Both the position numbers and the translations under genes were made by a program. Below, piece after piece: positions 48,501-58,498 of a DNA stretch of 64,000 nt. The first letter of the stretch is position 1, and each line of letters begins with the position of its first letter. This DNA is from Zychaea mexicana. Lineage: Eukaryota; Mucoromycota; Mucoromycetes; Mucorales; Lichtheimiaceae. The stretch is taken from the NCBI RefSeq assembly GCF_025766255.1, contig NW_026516678.1, positions 517,960 to 581,959 on the forward strand. The letters are read 5' to 3'. The notes below the pieces were generated by a model. That model ran no database searches, was not told where the DNA came from, and was given only the letters and a program-made list of their open reading frames with translations.

Positions 48501-51500
48501 CAAAGTTAATAGCAAAACACACAAGAAAGAAACAGAAATTGACACTGCCTTCTTTCCTTATATATATGCGTACCATTTACAAAGTCTTGGATCCTCGGGT
48601 TGGAATAATCTTGGCCTGGAAATATCTCAGGAAACATTTCACCATCAGCGGCATAGTCAGTCAAGTCATGGTCAGATGTGTCATAGCGTCTAAAGAAAAA
48701 ACAACTTTGAACTTGTTTTCTTTGTCTCTTTGCTGCATATATTCAAGGGGACGGTCAAGAATGAGATATTTACCCAAAGCATAAGTCCAATCCCCCAACA
48801 AATGCAAGACGATGATCAATCACTAGGATTTTCTAACACAACAACAACAGAAACAACCTTTAAAAAGCTGAGATGCTATAATCCTCAGTTGACAATCTTA
48901 GAATAGCTTACTTCATGATGTGCCCAGAATGGTGCTTCAGTGATATTTGAATGGCGCTGCACTAATAAGCATAATCCAAGCTGATTACATAAAGTTTCTT
49001 ACATGGCTTATTCAACAGCAACCGTATTTTACTTACCAATAATATTCGGATGTGCATCTTGAAGCCAATGTTTGGTATGGCCAGAGTTTAACGGTAGTGC
49101 CACCTTCATGCTTTTGTAAATGACAATATATATTTTAACATCATCTAATGAAGCTTTTCGCTTGAGCAAACGGTCGATACGGTAATCCTCATTGCCTTTA
49201 GGCGGTCTCCGTAAATACTACTTGCAAACACATGCAATTATCAGTATATACAGGCATGTTACACTTTTGAAAAAAAAACATGGATAAATTTGTTCTTACC
49301 AGTTGAGGACTCTATATTGCATACGTAATCATGAAGCTCCATATTAATAAAACGTCATGAAAAGTATCCCTTTTGTACTATAATAATAATAGACTTACCA
49401 GCCACCAATCTTCAATAAAAATATCTGACTTTGCTGATAATATAGCCTCGGCCACTGCCTCAAAATATTCTGTACAGATTGAAAAGGGGCAAAGTGTGCA
49501 ATGTATGAGAGGGAGCAGAAAAAACAACACCAACAGCCTTACAATAAGTGACCCGAAACTTACCGTGTCCATCCACGAACCATTTTACTTTGGCATTTTC
49601 GCGAATAGGAGCAAACGAATTGAACCGTTGCTGGGATACCCACGGACTCTTCAGCTTCACCGTGTTCAGGTTGTCTAGCCATTCATCCACGCCTTTCTGT
49701 ACTCTTATCTGTATACTTTTCGAGCCTTTGGCCAATGTGATGACCGAATGGGACGAAAACTGTTTTCGTTCAGACGTGTGGTACTTGAATTCCTTGTCGA
49801 GCAGCATAACATCTGTCGGCGTTGTGGATGATGTATCCTTGCAAAAAGCAATGTAACTACAGAGATCAAGATAACGCATAGAGTGGAGCGGTGAGTTTCT
49901 TTCCTTTCTCTCTCTCTCTCTCTCTCTCTTTCGGCATATTTAAAGAATTTCAAAAGAAAACACTTTACGAATCGCGCAGGATAAACCACTTCTTCACCCA
50001 TCCATAGCGTCGTATGGGACGTAAAACAGGCGCCGACCGGGTCACGACCTTTTGCTCCAAGTATCCTTCCTTGCCTTTCCATCCCATATCCTTGACAATG
50101 CTTATCCCACTCACTTCCAAGAACTCGCACAGATCAGTCAATCCAGTCAAATCTTCCACTTTTTGCGATTTCTCAACCAGTTCTTGCAGATATTGTGCCA
50201 ATTCCAATCGTCGCTTTTCATTACGCGTATCCAAAGATGTCAGTTCCGAGTGGATCATGATGGAGTTTTGCTCGTGGGCAGATCGAAGGGACGCGATGGC
50301 GTGTGCAAAGTTTTGGACTTTGCTAGGGAACGAAGGAGGCGATTCAATGGTGGATCTGAACTTGAGTGTCACCCACAAATCGTAGAAATCGACCACATTG
50401 CGCTTGACCGTCCATTTGATCTCGCCATATTGAAGGTCGATAAGATAGAACGTGTTGCTTTCGTCTACATCTCGGATGGACACCTGGATAGAGTTAGCGT
50501 CTCACAAATCCATCATTGTGTTCATGAGCTACACAGTGATGTGGCACCGTCTGTGGCGCTTTCTGTGATACGTTGTTTCTAATCCAACAACTTACTGTCA
50601 AAGGTCCAAACAAGTCTCGCGGCTACATAGTGCATAATGCAAAAGGAGGGGGAGGGGGGGGGGAGAACCCCCGTTTTTAGTTTCAAAAGTTCGTTTGAAC
50701 GAGATAAATATGCTTTCATGCTTTACCGTTGATATAGGACGTCCATTGACTGGCACTAGTGCCGTTGACACCTTTGTGGCACCTACTGACAGTCAATTGA
50801 GAGACTATGTATACACTACTCTCTCCTCTATGTATATACACACCTTGCTGATCCCATGGAGCAACAGCTGTTTCAAACGGATGCTCAAAATAATTGCTTT
50901 TACTCTCTGCCAGATGAGCGGCGCGTGCTCCTTCCTTGGCGACTTCATCCATAGATGGTAAATTATCACCCTCACCGAGCATCCCAGGCGGTCGCTTGTG
51001 TGTCCACATCGGTAGTGTTTCAAGATTAAAAAATCCGTCAAACGAGGCAGGGGAGATTTGAACCTCCTCCTGCGCCGCCTCACGCATAACAACGTCTTCT
51101 TCGTCCTCGTCAATGTCATAATAGCCGCCCTTACTGTTGTACTTGTCCTCAGCTCTTTGTATGCCAACTGACATGCGTCTGACAATGGAATGCCAACGCG
51201 ATCCTTCCACCTGTGCAACGTGTTGTTGTTGTTGTTGCTGCTGCTGCTGCTGCTGGTGTTGCTCCTGAATCTGCTGATTGCGAAAAAGGAGTTGCTGTTC
51301 TTGTTGTTTGCGCAGTATGTTGTGATACTGGTGGTAATCGTGGTGTTTCCGTGGTTGACTGCTGTGATGGTGATGAAGGTGGTGAAACTGGCGATGTTGG
51401 TGATTGCTATGGTGGTGGTGGTGCTGCTGCTGGTGAGGGGCGCCACCGTTGACGAATCGATTTGTTACTGAGCTTTTTCCGTTACTGCTTGCACCGCCAC

Positions 51501-51549
51501 CGCCGCCTTGTATGAAATACTCCACGCCTGCCGCAATGGGGTTTGACAT
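45547..51549 (-). CDS. PLD1: Phospholipase D with PX and PH domains (complete copy)
   Basis: Twenty-one exons: 51549-50844, 50785-50727, 50622-50596, 50483-49969, 49856-49564, 49469-49399, 49311-49300, 49217-49037, 48961-48912, 48832-48774, 48689-48574, 48483-48407, 48241-48032, 47877-47802, 47655-47606, 47375-47248, 47102-46573, 46482-46467, 46361-46277, 46164-45954, 45758-45547; 1,227 residues. His- and Gln-rich N-terminus; PX from about residue 265; PH about 405-520; first HKD motif HHEKILVIDHRLAFVGG near 636; second HKD motif IHSKLMIVDDKTVICGSAN near 1040, after a long Ser/Gly-rich insert. It hydrolyses phosphatidylcholine to phosphatidic acid; Spo14 in yeast acts in sporulation and membrane traffic. 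Exons 7 (12 nt, SPQL) and 18 (16 nt) are micro-exons. The exon 15 donor is GTTAGT. Confidence 0.95.
49909..49930. repeat. (TC)n microsatellite in PLD intron 4
   Basis: Pure TC dinucleotide run; the equivalent in the second unit is at about 59496-59515 and is slightly shorter. Confidence 0.8.
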
Positions 51550-51786
51550 TATTGCAAAACGACGAAAATACCTTCAAAGACGAAAATACGTTAAAAAAAA
51601 AGACAGCTTTAATAAAAAAAAAAGAGAACAGCAGAAATAGAAACGATTGTTTTTCTTACTTGAAACTTTGTGCTTGACTCACATGTCCATATATAGCGTA
51701 TATTCGTTGTTATTGTTTTGGTTGTTGCTGTTGTGCGGTGACGGAAATGTAGATCGCGTGCCACAAGATTGTAAGCATCGTGGGCA

Positions 51787-52075
51787 TTACTCACTCACTG
51801 AGCAACAATCACACACCACCGCGTCACTCCCTACTATTTTTGTGGATCTGGCCACAAGACACATGATGGTCATCACCATCTGACGATATACTGTATGTAT
51901 CTCGGTTGCCAAGACCAAATGCAGTGTGTATTCTTCTATACCGTTTTCAGGCCACGATGGATACATGAAGTTCTCGGCCGTGAAACCCATAGTTAGCGCA
52001 TTTTTGAGTATATAGCCTATCAAATGAAGCTTCCCGGTTTTAGCGATCCCATACTCCTGTTTGTCTTTGACAAAG
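51787..52075 (-). pseudogene. Orphan exon of an unknown gene upstream of PLD
   Basis: From an AG acceptor at 52076 the minus strand reads KDKQEYGIAKTGKLHLIGY...FTAENFMYPSWPENG...EEYTLHLVLATEIHTVYRQ, then runs to a TAA at 51787. Composition and periodicity are clearly protein-like, yet no start or partner exon is evident. In the second unit the same exon (about 61663-61375) has an extra G near 61539 that shifts its frame. It is best seen as a gene remnant; no family recognised. Confidence 0.5.
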
Positions 52076-52850
52076 CTGGATCAAGAATGAACTTTCACAA
52101 ATTGCTTCTTGCTTCGGGTTACCCCGTTTAAATATTGCATGTTTATCATACATGATGAATCGGTAATTATATTAGTTTATACTATACGGAAAACATAGGC
52201 GAATCAGAACAGCACCGATACACCATTACATTCGTTGATAAAATTGAACAAGTAGAACCACAGCCTTGCGGCTCCAAAAAAAAGCAACAACATAATTGTC
52301 CTTTCTAATCCTTTGTTAATTTTTCTTTACACACTATTCTTTTTCATCGGTAAGAAACGTAGACATAGTAGAATGTATATGTATTCCGCGTTTGTTTAGA
52401 GCATCAAGATGGAAGAACTTCGAAGCGCTCCGAATATACTGAGCCTGATCTTTTATTAACTGATTCTGCAAATGCCTATACTACGCAATGCGATCAATAT
52501 TGCACATCATCCAACACCGTTTTCTATCACAATGGTGGGGAGCAAACGATATCAACAAACATAGAACCAACAGATTTTGCTTATAGGTTCACATATTTAA
52601 TGATTTTATGTACCCCATCTCGCCAGTATTTGTCATCCTGCTCCTCCTCCTCTTTTCTCACGCCAACCCATGTTAAACTTGTTAATGAAAATATTCCAAA
52701 GATATATCTAGATGCCATAAATGTGGGGTCCCTCGGATATCATCATATAAATGAAAGATAGAGAAGATAGATTAGCGCTCTTTGATTCACAACGTATCAA
52801 GAGAAATTGCGCTGTGTAGCAGCAACAAAGGAGTTTCGCAGTCAACAAGC
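52076..52850. other. Non-coding region between the relic exon and the satellite
   Basis: About 775 bp, AT-rich, duplicated at 61664-62422 with small indels (for example 52115-52130 lost in unit 2). Nothing supported. Confidence 0.5.
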
Positions 52851-54300
52851 AGAGGCTAGGAGTTCTTACCCAGATAGAGATCCTTAAGAGAAGAATGAGA
52901 GAAAGTTGGTGTCATAAAGAAAACGCAGCCTACAGGTAGAGGCTAGCAGGGCGTTACGTACTAGCATGCCTTGTAGCCCACTGGACAATACCCAGACAGA
53001 GGTCCTTTAGAAAAGAATGAGAGAAAGATGGTGTCATAAAGAAAACGCAGCCTACAAGTAGGCTAGCAGGGCGTTACGTACTAGCATGCCTTGTAGCCCA
53101 CTGGACAATACCCAGACAGAGGTCCTTTAGAAAAGAATGAGAGAAAGATGGTGTCATAAAGAAAACGCAGCCTACAAGTAGGCTAGCAGGGCGTTACGTA
53201 CTAGCATGCCTTGTAGCCCACTGGACAATACCCAGACAGAGGTCCTTTAGAAAAGAATGAGAGAAAGATGGTGTCATAAAGAAAACGCAGCCTACAAGTA
53301 GAGGCTAGCAGGGCGTTACGTACTAGCATGCCTTGTAGCTCACTGGACAATACCCAGACAGAGAAAGATGGTGTCATAAAGAAAACGCAGCCTACAAGTA
53401 GGCTAGCAGGGCGTTACGTACTAGCATGCCTTGTAGCCACTGGACAATACCCAAACAGAGGTCCTTTAGAAAAGAATGAGAGAAAGATGGTGTCATAAAG
53501 AAAACGCAGCCTACAAGTAGAGGCTAGCAGGGCGTTACGTACTAGCATGCCTTGTAGCCCACTGGACAATACCCAGACAGAGAAAGATGGTGTCATAAAG
53601 AAAACGCAGCCTACAAGTAGGCTAGCAGGGCGTTACGTACTAGCATGCCTTGTAGCCCACTGGACAATACCCAGACAGAGGTCCTTTAGAAAAGAATGAG
53701 AGAAAGATGGTGTCATAAAGAAAACGCAGCCTACAAGTAGGCTAGCAGGGCGTTACGTACTAGCATGCCTTGTAGCCCACTGGACAATACCCAGACAGAG
53801 GTCCTTTAGAAAAGAATGAGAGAAAGATGGTGTCATAAAGAAAACGCAGCCTACAAGTAGGCTAGCAGGGCGTTACGTACTAGCATGCCTTGTAGCCCAC
53901 TGGACAATATCCAGACAGAGGTCCTTTAGAAAAGAATGAGAGAAAGATGGTGTCATAAAGAAAACGCAGCCTACAAGTAGAGGCTAGCAGGGCGTTACGT
54001 ACTAGCATGCCTTGTAGCTCACTGGACAATACCCAGACAGAGGTCCTTTAGAAAAGAATGAGAGAAAGATGGTGTCACAAAGAAAACGCAGTCTACAAGT
54101 AGAGGCTAGCAGGGCGTTACGTACTAGCATGCCTTGTAGCCCACTGGACAATACCCAGACAGAGAAAGATGGTGTCATAAAGAAAACGCAGCCTACAAGT
54201 AGGCTAGCAGGGCGTTACGTACTAGCATGCCTTGTAGCCCACTTGGACATTGCCCAGGCAGAGGTCCTTTAGAGAAGAATGAGAGAAAGATGGTGTCATA
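52851..54300. repeat. 120-bp satellite array, unit 1
   Basis: About twelve direct repeats. Typical landmarks per monomer are GGCTAGCAGGGCGTTACGTA, CTAGCATGCCTTGTAGCC, CACTGGACAATACCCAGACA, GAGAAAGATGGTGTCATAAA and AACGCAGCCTACAAGTA. Monomers fall in two size classes, about 120-122 bp and about 96-98 bp; the short class lacks the GGTCCTTTAGAAAAGAATGA segment. The edges are more divergent than the centre. The monomer can fold: AGCCTAC-AA-GTAGGCT is a perfect hairpin, and GGCTAGCAGGGC pairs nearly fully with GCCTTGTAGCC. Confidence 0.92.
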
Positions 54301-54874
54301 CATAAATGCGTTTATGTCAGTAAAAAAGTTTTTTTTTTCGCATCCTGTCTTTATAAATATAACTTGTTACCGTTCTGACGCCGAGTTTCTTTACGATACG
54401 TCCAAATGAATGTGCCAAAAATGTCTTGTTTATCTTTAACCTTGGTGAATTTTCAACGACAAACGCAATTACAAGGGAAGACTAACAGGGAGTGACGTAC
54501 TAGCGAGCTTTGTAGTCCACTTGGACATTACCGACAATGCTAACGTAGCAGAGGTCTTTTTGGAGACCTAATAAAAAGATGAATGAAATGAAAAAATGAA
54601 TCGAGAATTTTATATAGCTCACCTGTTTGAAGATCTAAGTTCATACCGTATAATGGTTGGCGGAGGGGTTACATACACTGTATCAGCATCGAGTGGTATT
54701 TTTAAATTAAGCCACAACTAAAAACTTTTATCACAATAAGCACGAACCACGCGGTCATAGCGTTTCTTGCCCCGTGCTAGTTTACCACCTTCTTTTGCCT
54801 GCACGCATTTGCCATGACAGCTACACACGATCCACATTATGAAGAAGGTACACTAAAAACATAGCTGCGAAATA
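54301..54874. other. Flank of the satellite with one diverged monomer
   Basis: Around 54478-54570 a single degenerate copy of the monomer is visible (GACTAACAGGGAGTGACGTA, CTAGCGAGCTTTGTAGTCC, CTTGGACATTACC, AGGTCTTTTTGGAGA). The rest is the promoter side of the next gene. Confidence 0.6.
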
Positions 54875-56997
54875 ATGCGAGACCATTTAAGTGACTTGGA
54901 AGGTTTCTCAGTTTTAAGAAAGTACCTGGAAGACAGCACAAATACGCCCAACTTGAAAGATTTCGCTGAAAGAAATGAAGAGTGGTTACTAAATAATACC
55001 AACGCGGCCGACTTCAGAAGGGTGTGGATAAAAGCGTTTAAAGAAGCGGCAAAAAGACTAAAAATGAAGGTAACTTGACAGACTTGGAAGCCTTCGCTCG
55101 AAAAGATCTATTAACTTCATGATAGATATCAAAAGAAGAGCCTGACTGGCTCGATCTCACGGTCAAAAAGCTCAAGGTACGGCTCTACAAATTCAGTGCG
55201 CTTCTTGGAGATATTTGCTTACTTTGCACTTTTGTAATCTGTGAACCAGAAACTATCCGAAGTATCCCAAGGCAGTCCCACTTCGACGTCTCCCCGCCAA
55301 ACTTCTGTAAGTCTTTTTCATTAGCATCAAAGCATGTCATAGGTTACCACACGGCCCTTATCATTAACTATCATTATGTAGACCTTAACTCAAAGTAGCA
55401 AGGCTACCTCAGCCCCACTCATGCCGGACCAGGTCCGAGCTTTCAAGGAGAAGTTTGACGCGATGGAAAACGGCAGCAAGTGGAAGATTGGAGACTCGTA
55501 TGTCGAAGACAAGATGTTCCAGTTTGGTCTAACTTGCACTCACGAGCAGTAAGTTGTCGAATTCCTTTGCAACACTCGCGGCTCCATGACGGTTTCCCCT
55601 CTACTTACGAGTTCTTTTATCGCTTTGTGTAGTGCCTGCCATTCGTTTGTGCTTGATGCTGAAGACGAGGTATGGGAAAAGGTCTTTACGAAGGATGAGC
55701 TCAAGGTGATCAAGGAGCATCGACTGCAACAACTCCCCCGATTGAAAGAAGAGGTGCAAGATTTCTTCCGGCTTTTCAAGGGAAAGGTAAAGTCTGATCA
55801 AAATAGATGTAAACAGTCTTATTACTTGACATTTGATACTAAAAAGCGGTCCTGTAATGTAATTAATGAATGTATATTTTAAAGACGGATCTCAAGGAGT
55901 TGAGACGGGTGGCGCGCGCGGCCGGTCCGTACGACGAGATGAGCAGTTTGATGTCGACTGGGCACAGCGCATGATGATCGACCTTCTGGTTAGCTACCAC
56001 TACAAAGTCTTGGATCGCATCGCTGCAATAAATTCCGAAAAGGATTTGATCATCAGAGTGTGGAAGGCGATTGATTACGCATTTGATGATACAGACATGA
56101 CAGCAACAAGGTACCATTTTTTCAGTTCTTGCCCAAGAAAAGTTCACATCTATAAATATATACGTTCGCATATTTACATGTCTGATTGTGTATCTTACAT
56201 TGCTTCTGTAAAAAAGGAACGATTTCGCCTGCACTGCCACCGCCGAACGCCTCAATGCCAATCGGTCGATATCTGGGAAAGGAATGGACGCGTGGGTCGC
56301 AGCTTGGAAACCCAATCTTCTGTTGATCAAGCAAGAAATCGAATATGGCTGTGCGGAGCATTGTGGCTTTAACAATGCCATTAAAAAAGAACTCTTTGGA
56401 AAATGGCTGAAACTACCTAAAATCATGAAAGACATGTTCTCGCGCTGCTGCCGAAAATTGGACGACGATGAAGATGGGATAAGACGCTTGAAGATAGTTG
56501 GATTTGCGCATAATCGTGAGTGGAAAATCTGATTTCTTCCCACCATCATTTTTCGTTCATAGCATGTTGACGTTCTCCAACATTATCTCACACCATATAG
56601 ATTTACGGTTTCAGCTGCTCACCATGGACAGTCCAGCAGGATATGTTTGCCGGGTGTCAAAGTATAAAGAATATGAAGTCCCTTTGTCCGCCACGAAAAT
56701 TGAAAGCCAACTAATACCAATTCTCCAATTAATTCTGAAGGCTAAGGTATGGTTTTTCTTAAAAAGATCCCTTTATGTGTATTAATAACATTTTTCTCGT
56801 ACGTATAGGCGCTGGTCAAGGCAAACATTGTTCTTTTGGAGAATAACCCCGGTACTGATACCAATGGTGATGCTGATGAGCAAGGCTACTTCGTCCACCA
56901 GCACTCAAGTCGGCCAAAACTCCTATTACCAGCAGCAATGAACCCATCGTCAGAGAACAAGAAGAAGCGCAAGCTGGAATCGATTGTAAAAAATTAA
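54875..56997 (+). CDS. Unknown protein, probably a fungal lineage-specific family; possible frameshift
   Basis: Nine exons: 54875-55069, 55126-55176, 55250-55306, 55382-55548, 55633-55786, 55905-56110, 56217-56515, 56601-56746, 56809-56997; 487 residues in this model. A central region contains paired Cys/His (FGLTCTHEHACHSFVLDAEDE, EYGCAEHCGFNN), an alpha-helical stretch (VWEKVFTKDELKVIKEHRLQ) and a basic C-terminal tail (KKKRKLES), compatible with a nuclear protein. No known domain recognised. Exon 6 is a problem: the natural acceptor at 55884 gives TDLKELRRVARAAGPYDEM and then a stop, while the downstream frame QFDVDWAQRMMIDLL continues well. Either the acceptor at 55904 is used or a 5-bp insertion near 55935-55945 has shifted the frame. 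Confidence 0.6.
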
Positions 56998-58498
56998 TAA
57001 TACCATTTGTATATATCCTACCACACACATTTTCCAACATTGTAAACCATAGTCATATCTTTTTCAACAAACTTACAAAATACATGAATTTTCTGTACTC
57101 AACTCATGATTTCCCCAAATATATATGTATCGTTCTCATATATCGCAATGAAATACATGTACAAGAGGCTCTCGGAAACAGCTAGCTAGATAAACTTTTT
57201 TGCTTATCGTGCATGTATCATTTATAAAGGTGATTCGCGCGTATGACAACAGCATATACCATCATGAACGGGGTTTGCATCAACATGTTTACTGTAACTG
57301 AAACAGGCGGACAATCAAGCTGCCTGATGATGTAAAGAAAGGCTAGCTTCAATGCCGCTATATAAACCGGCAAAGACAAAGCACGCCACGGTACCTTGCC
57401 AGATCAACTAGACCTTACGTTAACAGAAGCGGTCTTATTATATAATTATTGAATCACGGACAGCGATGCGAGCAGCAGGGCTCAGATGCATAATACCAGA
57501 GATATGAGTTATACCCTCATTTTCCCTTGAGTATGAGCCGTACTCGTTACCAATATCAATTCAATTATCATGTTTTAAAGGAAAAAGAGGGGTATCACTA
57601 ATCAGATGGCACGTTTATTTCCAAATTTGAGCACTGCCGGATATGAGCGTTGAAATTCAATCCTTGTCGCTTGAGAGGAGAAGAGCTGCTTTCAGTTACT
57701 GCTCATGGGGAAACCTAGAATTTAAAGAGCCATAATTGTAAATGCGGTGAATACTATGCATATCAGGGATGTCATATCATCGAATGTAACGCTAGATATC
57801 GATTACCTTCATCTAATGACAGTAATAGCACAAGAACATTGATCGCCGATAGTATCGCTCCAAACACAATCCTTCATTTCGCGGCAATTATCCACGTCGA
57901 AGGCTGATGAAAAGCGGTTAGATTTTGCACAAAATAATCCATGGGCATACTTATAAATCCACAACGGATATAATCTTCTATATATTTGAGTTAGCGAGAT
58001 AACATCATCATTACAATTTATCATCAATAAAAACAATACATGAGCAGAGCTCTTAGACTCCTACCTCCAATGTCCAGCATATCATGAACCACTAAGCCAA
58101 TAAACGAAAATCCTCTATCAAAAAATGGCGCAAACACCGCGAGGGATTCGGACGCACGTCGGCTCCCGAGTATGCAGTAGTGCCCACTCGGGCCTCACAA
58201 ACCGTAACACGTCAAGGAGGATCCCTTAGAAAGATCGCAATTAAAATGCTAAGGATAATCAATATAAACGCTAAATTGTACGTCTAGGAGAATCAATCCA
58301 AAGCATAACCACGGCAAAGTATGCAACTTTGCAGGAAACGAGATAAAAAAAACCAAACATTAAAACACATCTTCGTCTTGTCTGCATATTAAGAGTATTT
58401 TGAAAGCATTGAATTACTTTGTATGATAGCAATACCTTTAATGTATAACGGCGATTATTAAGACGTGATTGTAGAGATGTTTCAAAGAAATAGCTTAC
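56998..58498. other. Non-coding region up to the duplication junction
   Basis: About 1.5 kb, AT-rich except for a GC-rich patch at 58130-58215 with a 7-bp stem hairpin (CCCGAGT at 58165-58171, ACTCGGG at 58186-58192). The duplication junction is at 58488/58489. Confidence 0.5.

Larger units (their letters stand above)
48902..58488. repeat. 9.59-kb segmental tandem duplication, unit 1 (complete)
   Basis: The sequence from 48902 recurs from 58489 in the same orientation, at an offset of 9,587 bp, with very few differences. Unit 1 therefore runs from inside PLD intron 9 through PLD exons 9-1, a relic exon, the satellite array, the 487-residue gene and 1.5 kb of non-coding DNA, and unit 2 starts immediately after it. 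Confidence 0.85.

Noticed and set aside
50805..51446. Second long frame rich in Ser, Thr and Asn opposite-phase to PLD exon 1
   Set aside because: It is a shifted reading of the His/Gln trinucleotide repeats of PLD and is duplicated with it.
52851..54300. CRISPR-like array
   Set aside because: The whole 120-bp monomer repeats without unique spacers and the genome is eukaryotic; it is a satellite.
48902..58489. Duplication as a pure assembly artefact
   Set aside because: The copies differ by substitutions, indels and satellite copy number and order, which a simple mis-assembly would not create. It cannot be fully excluded without reads.
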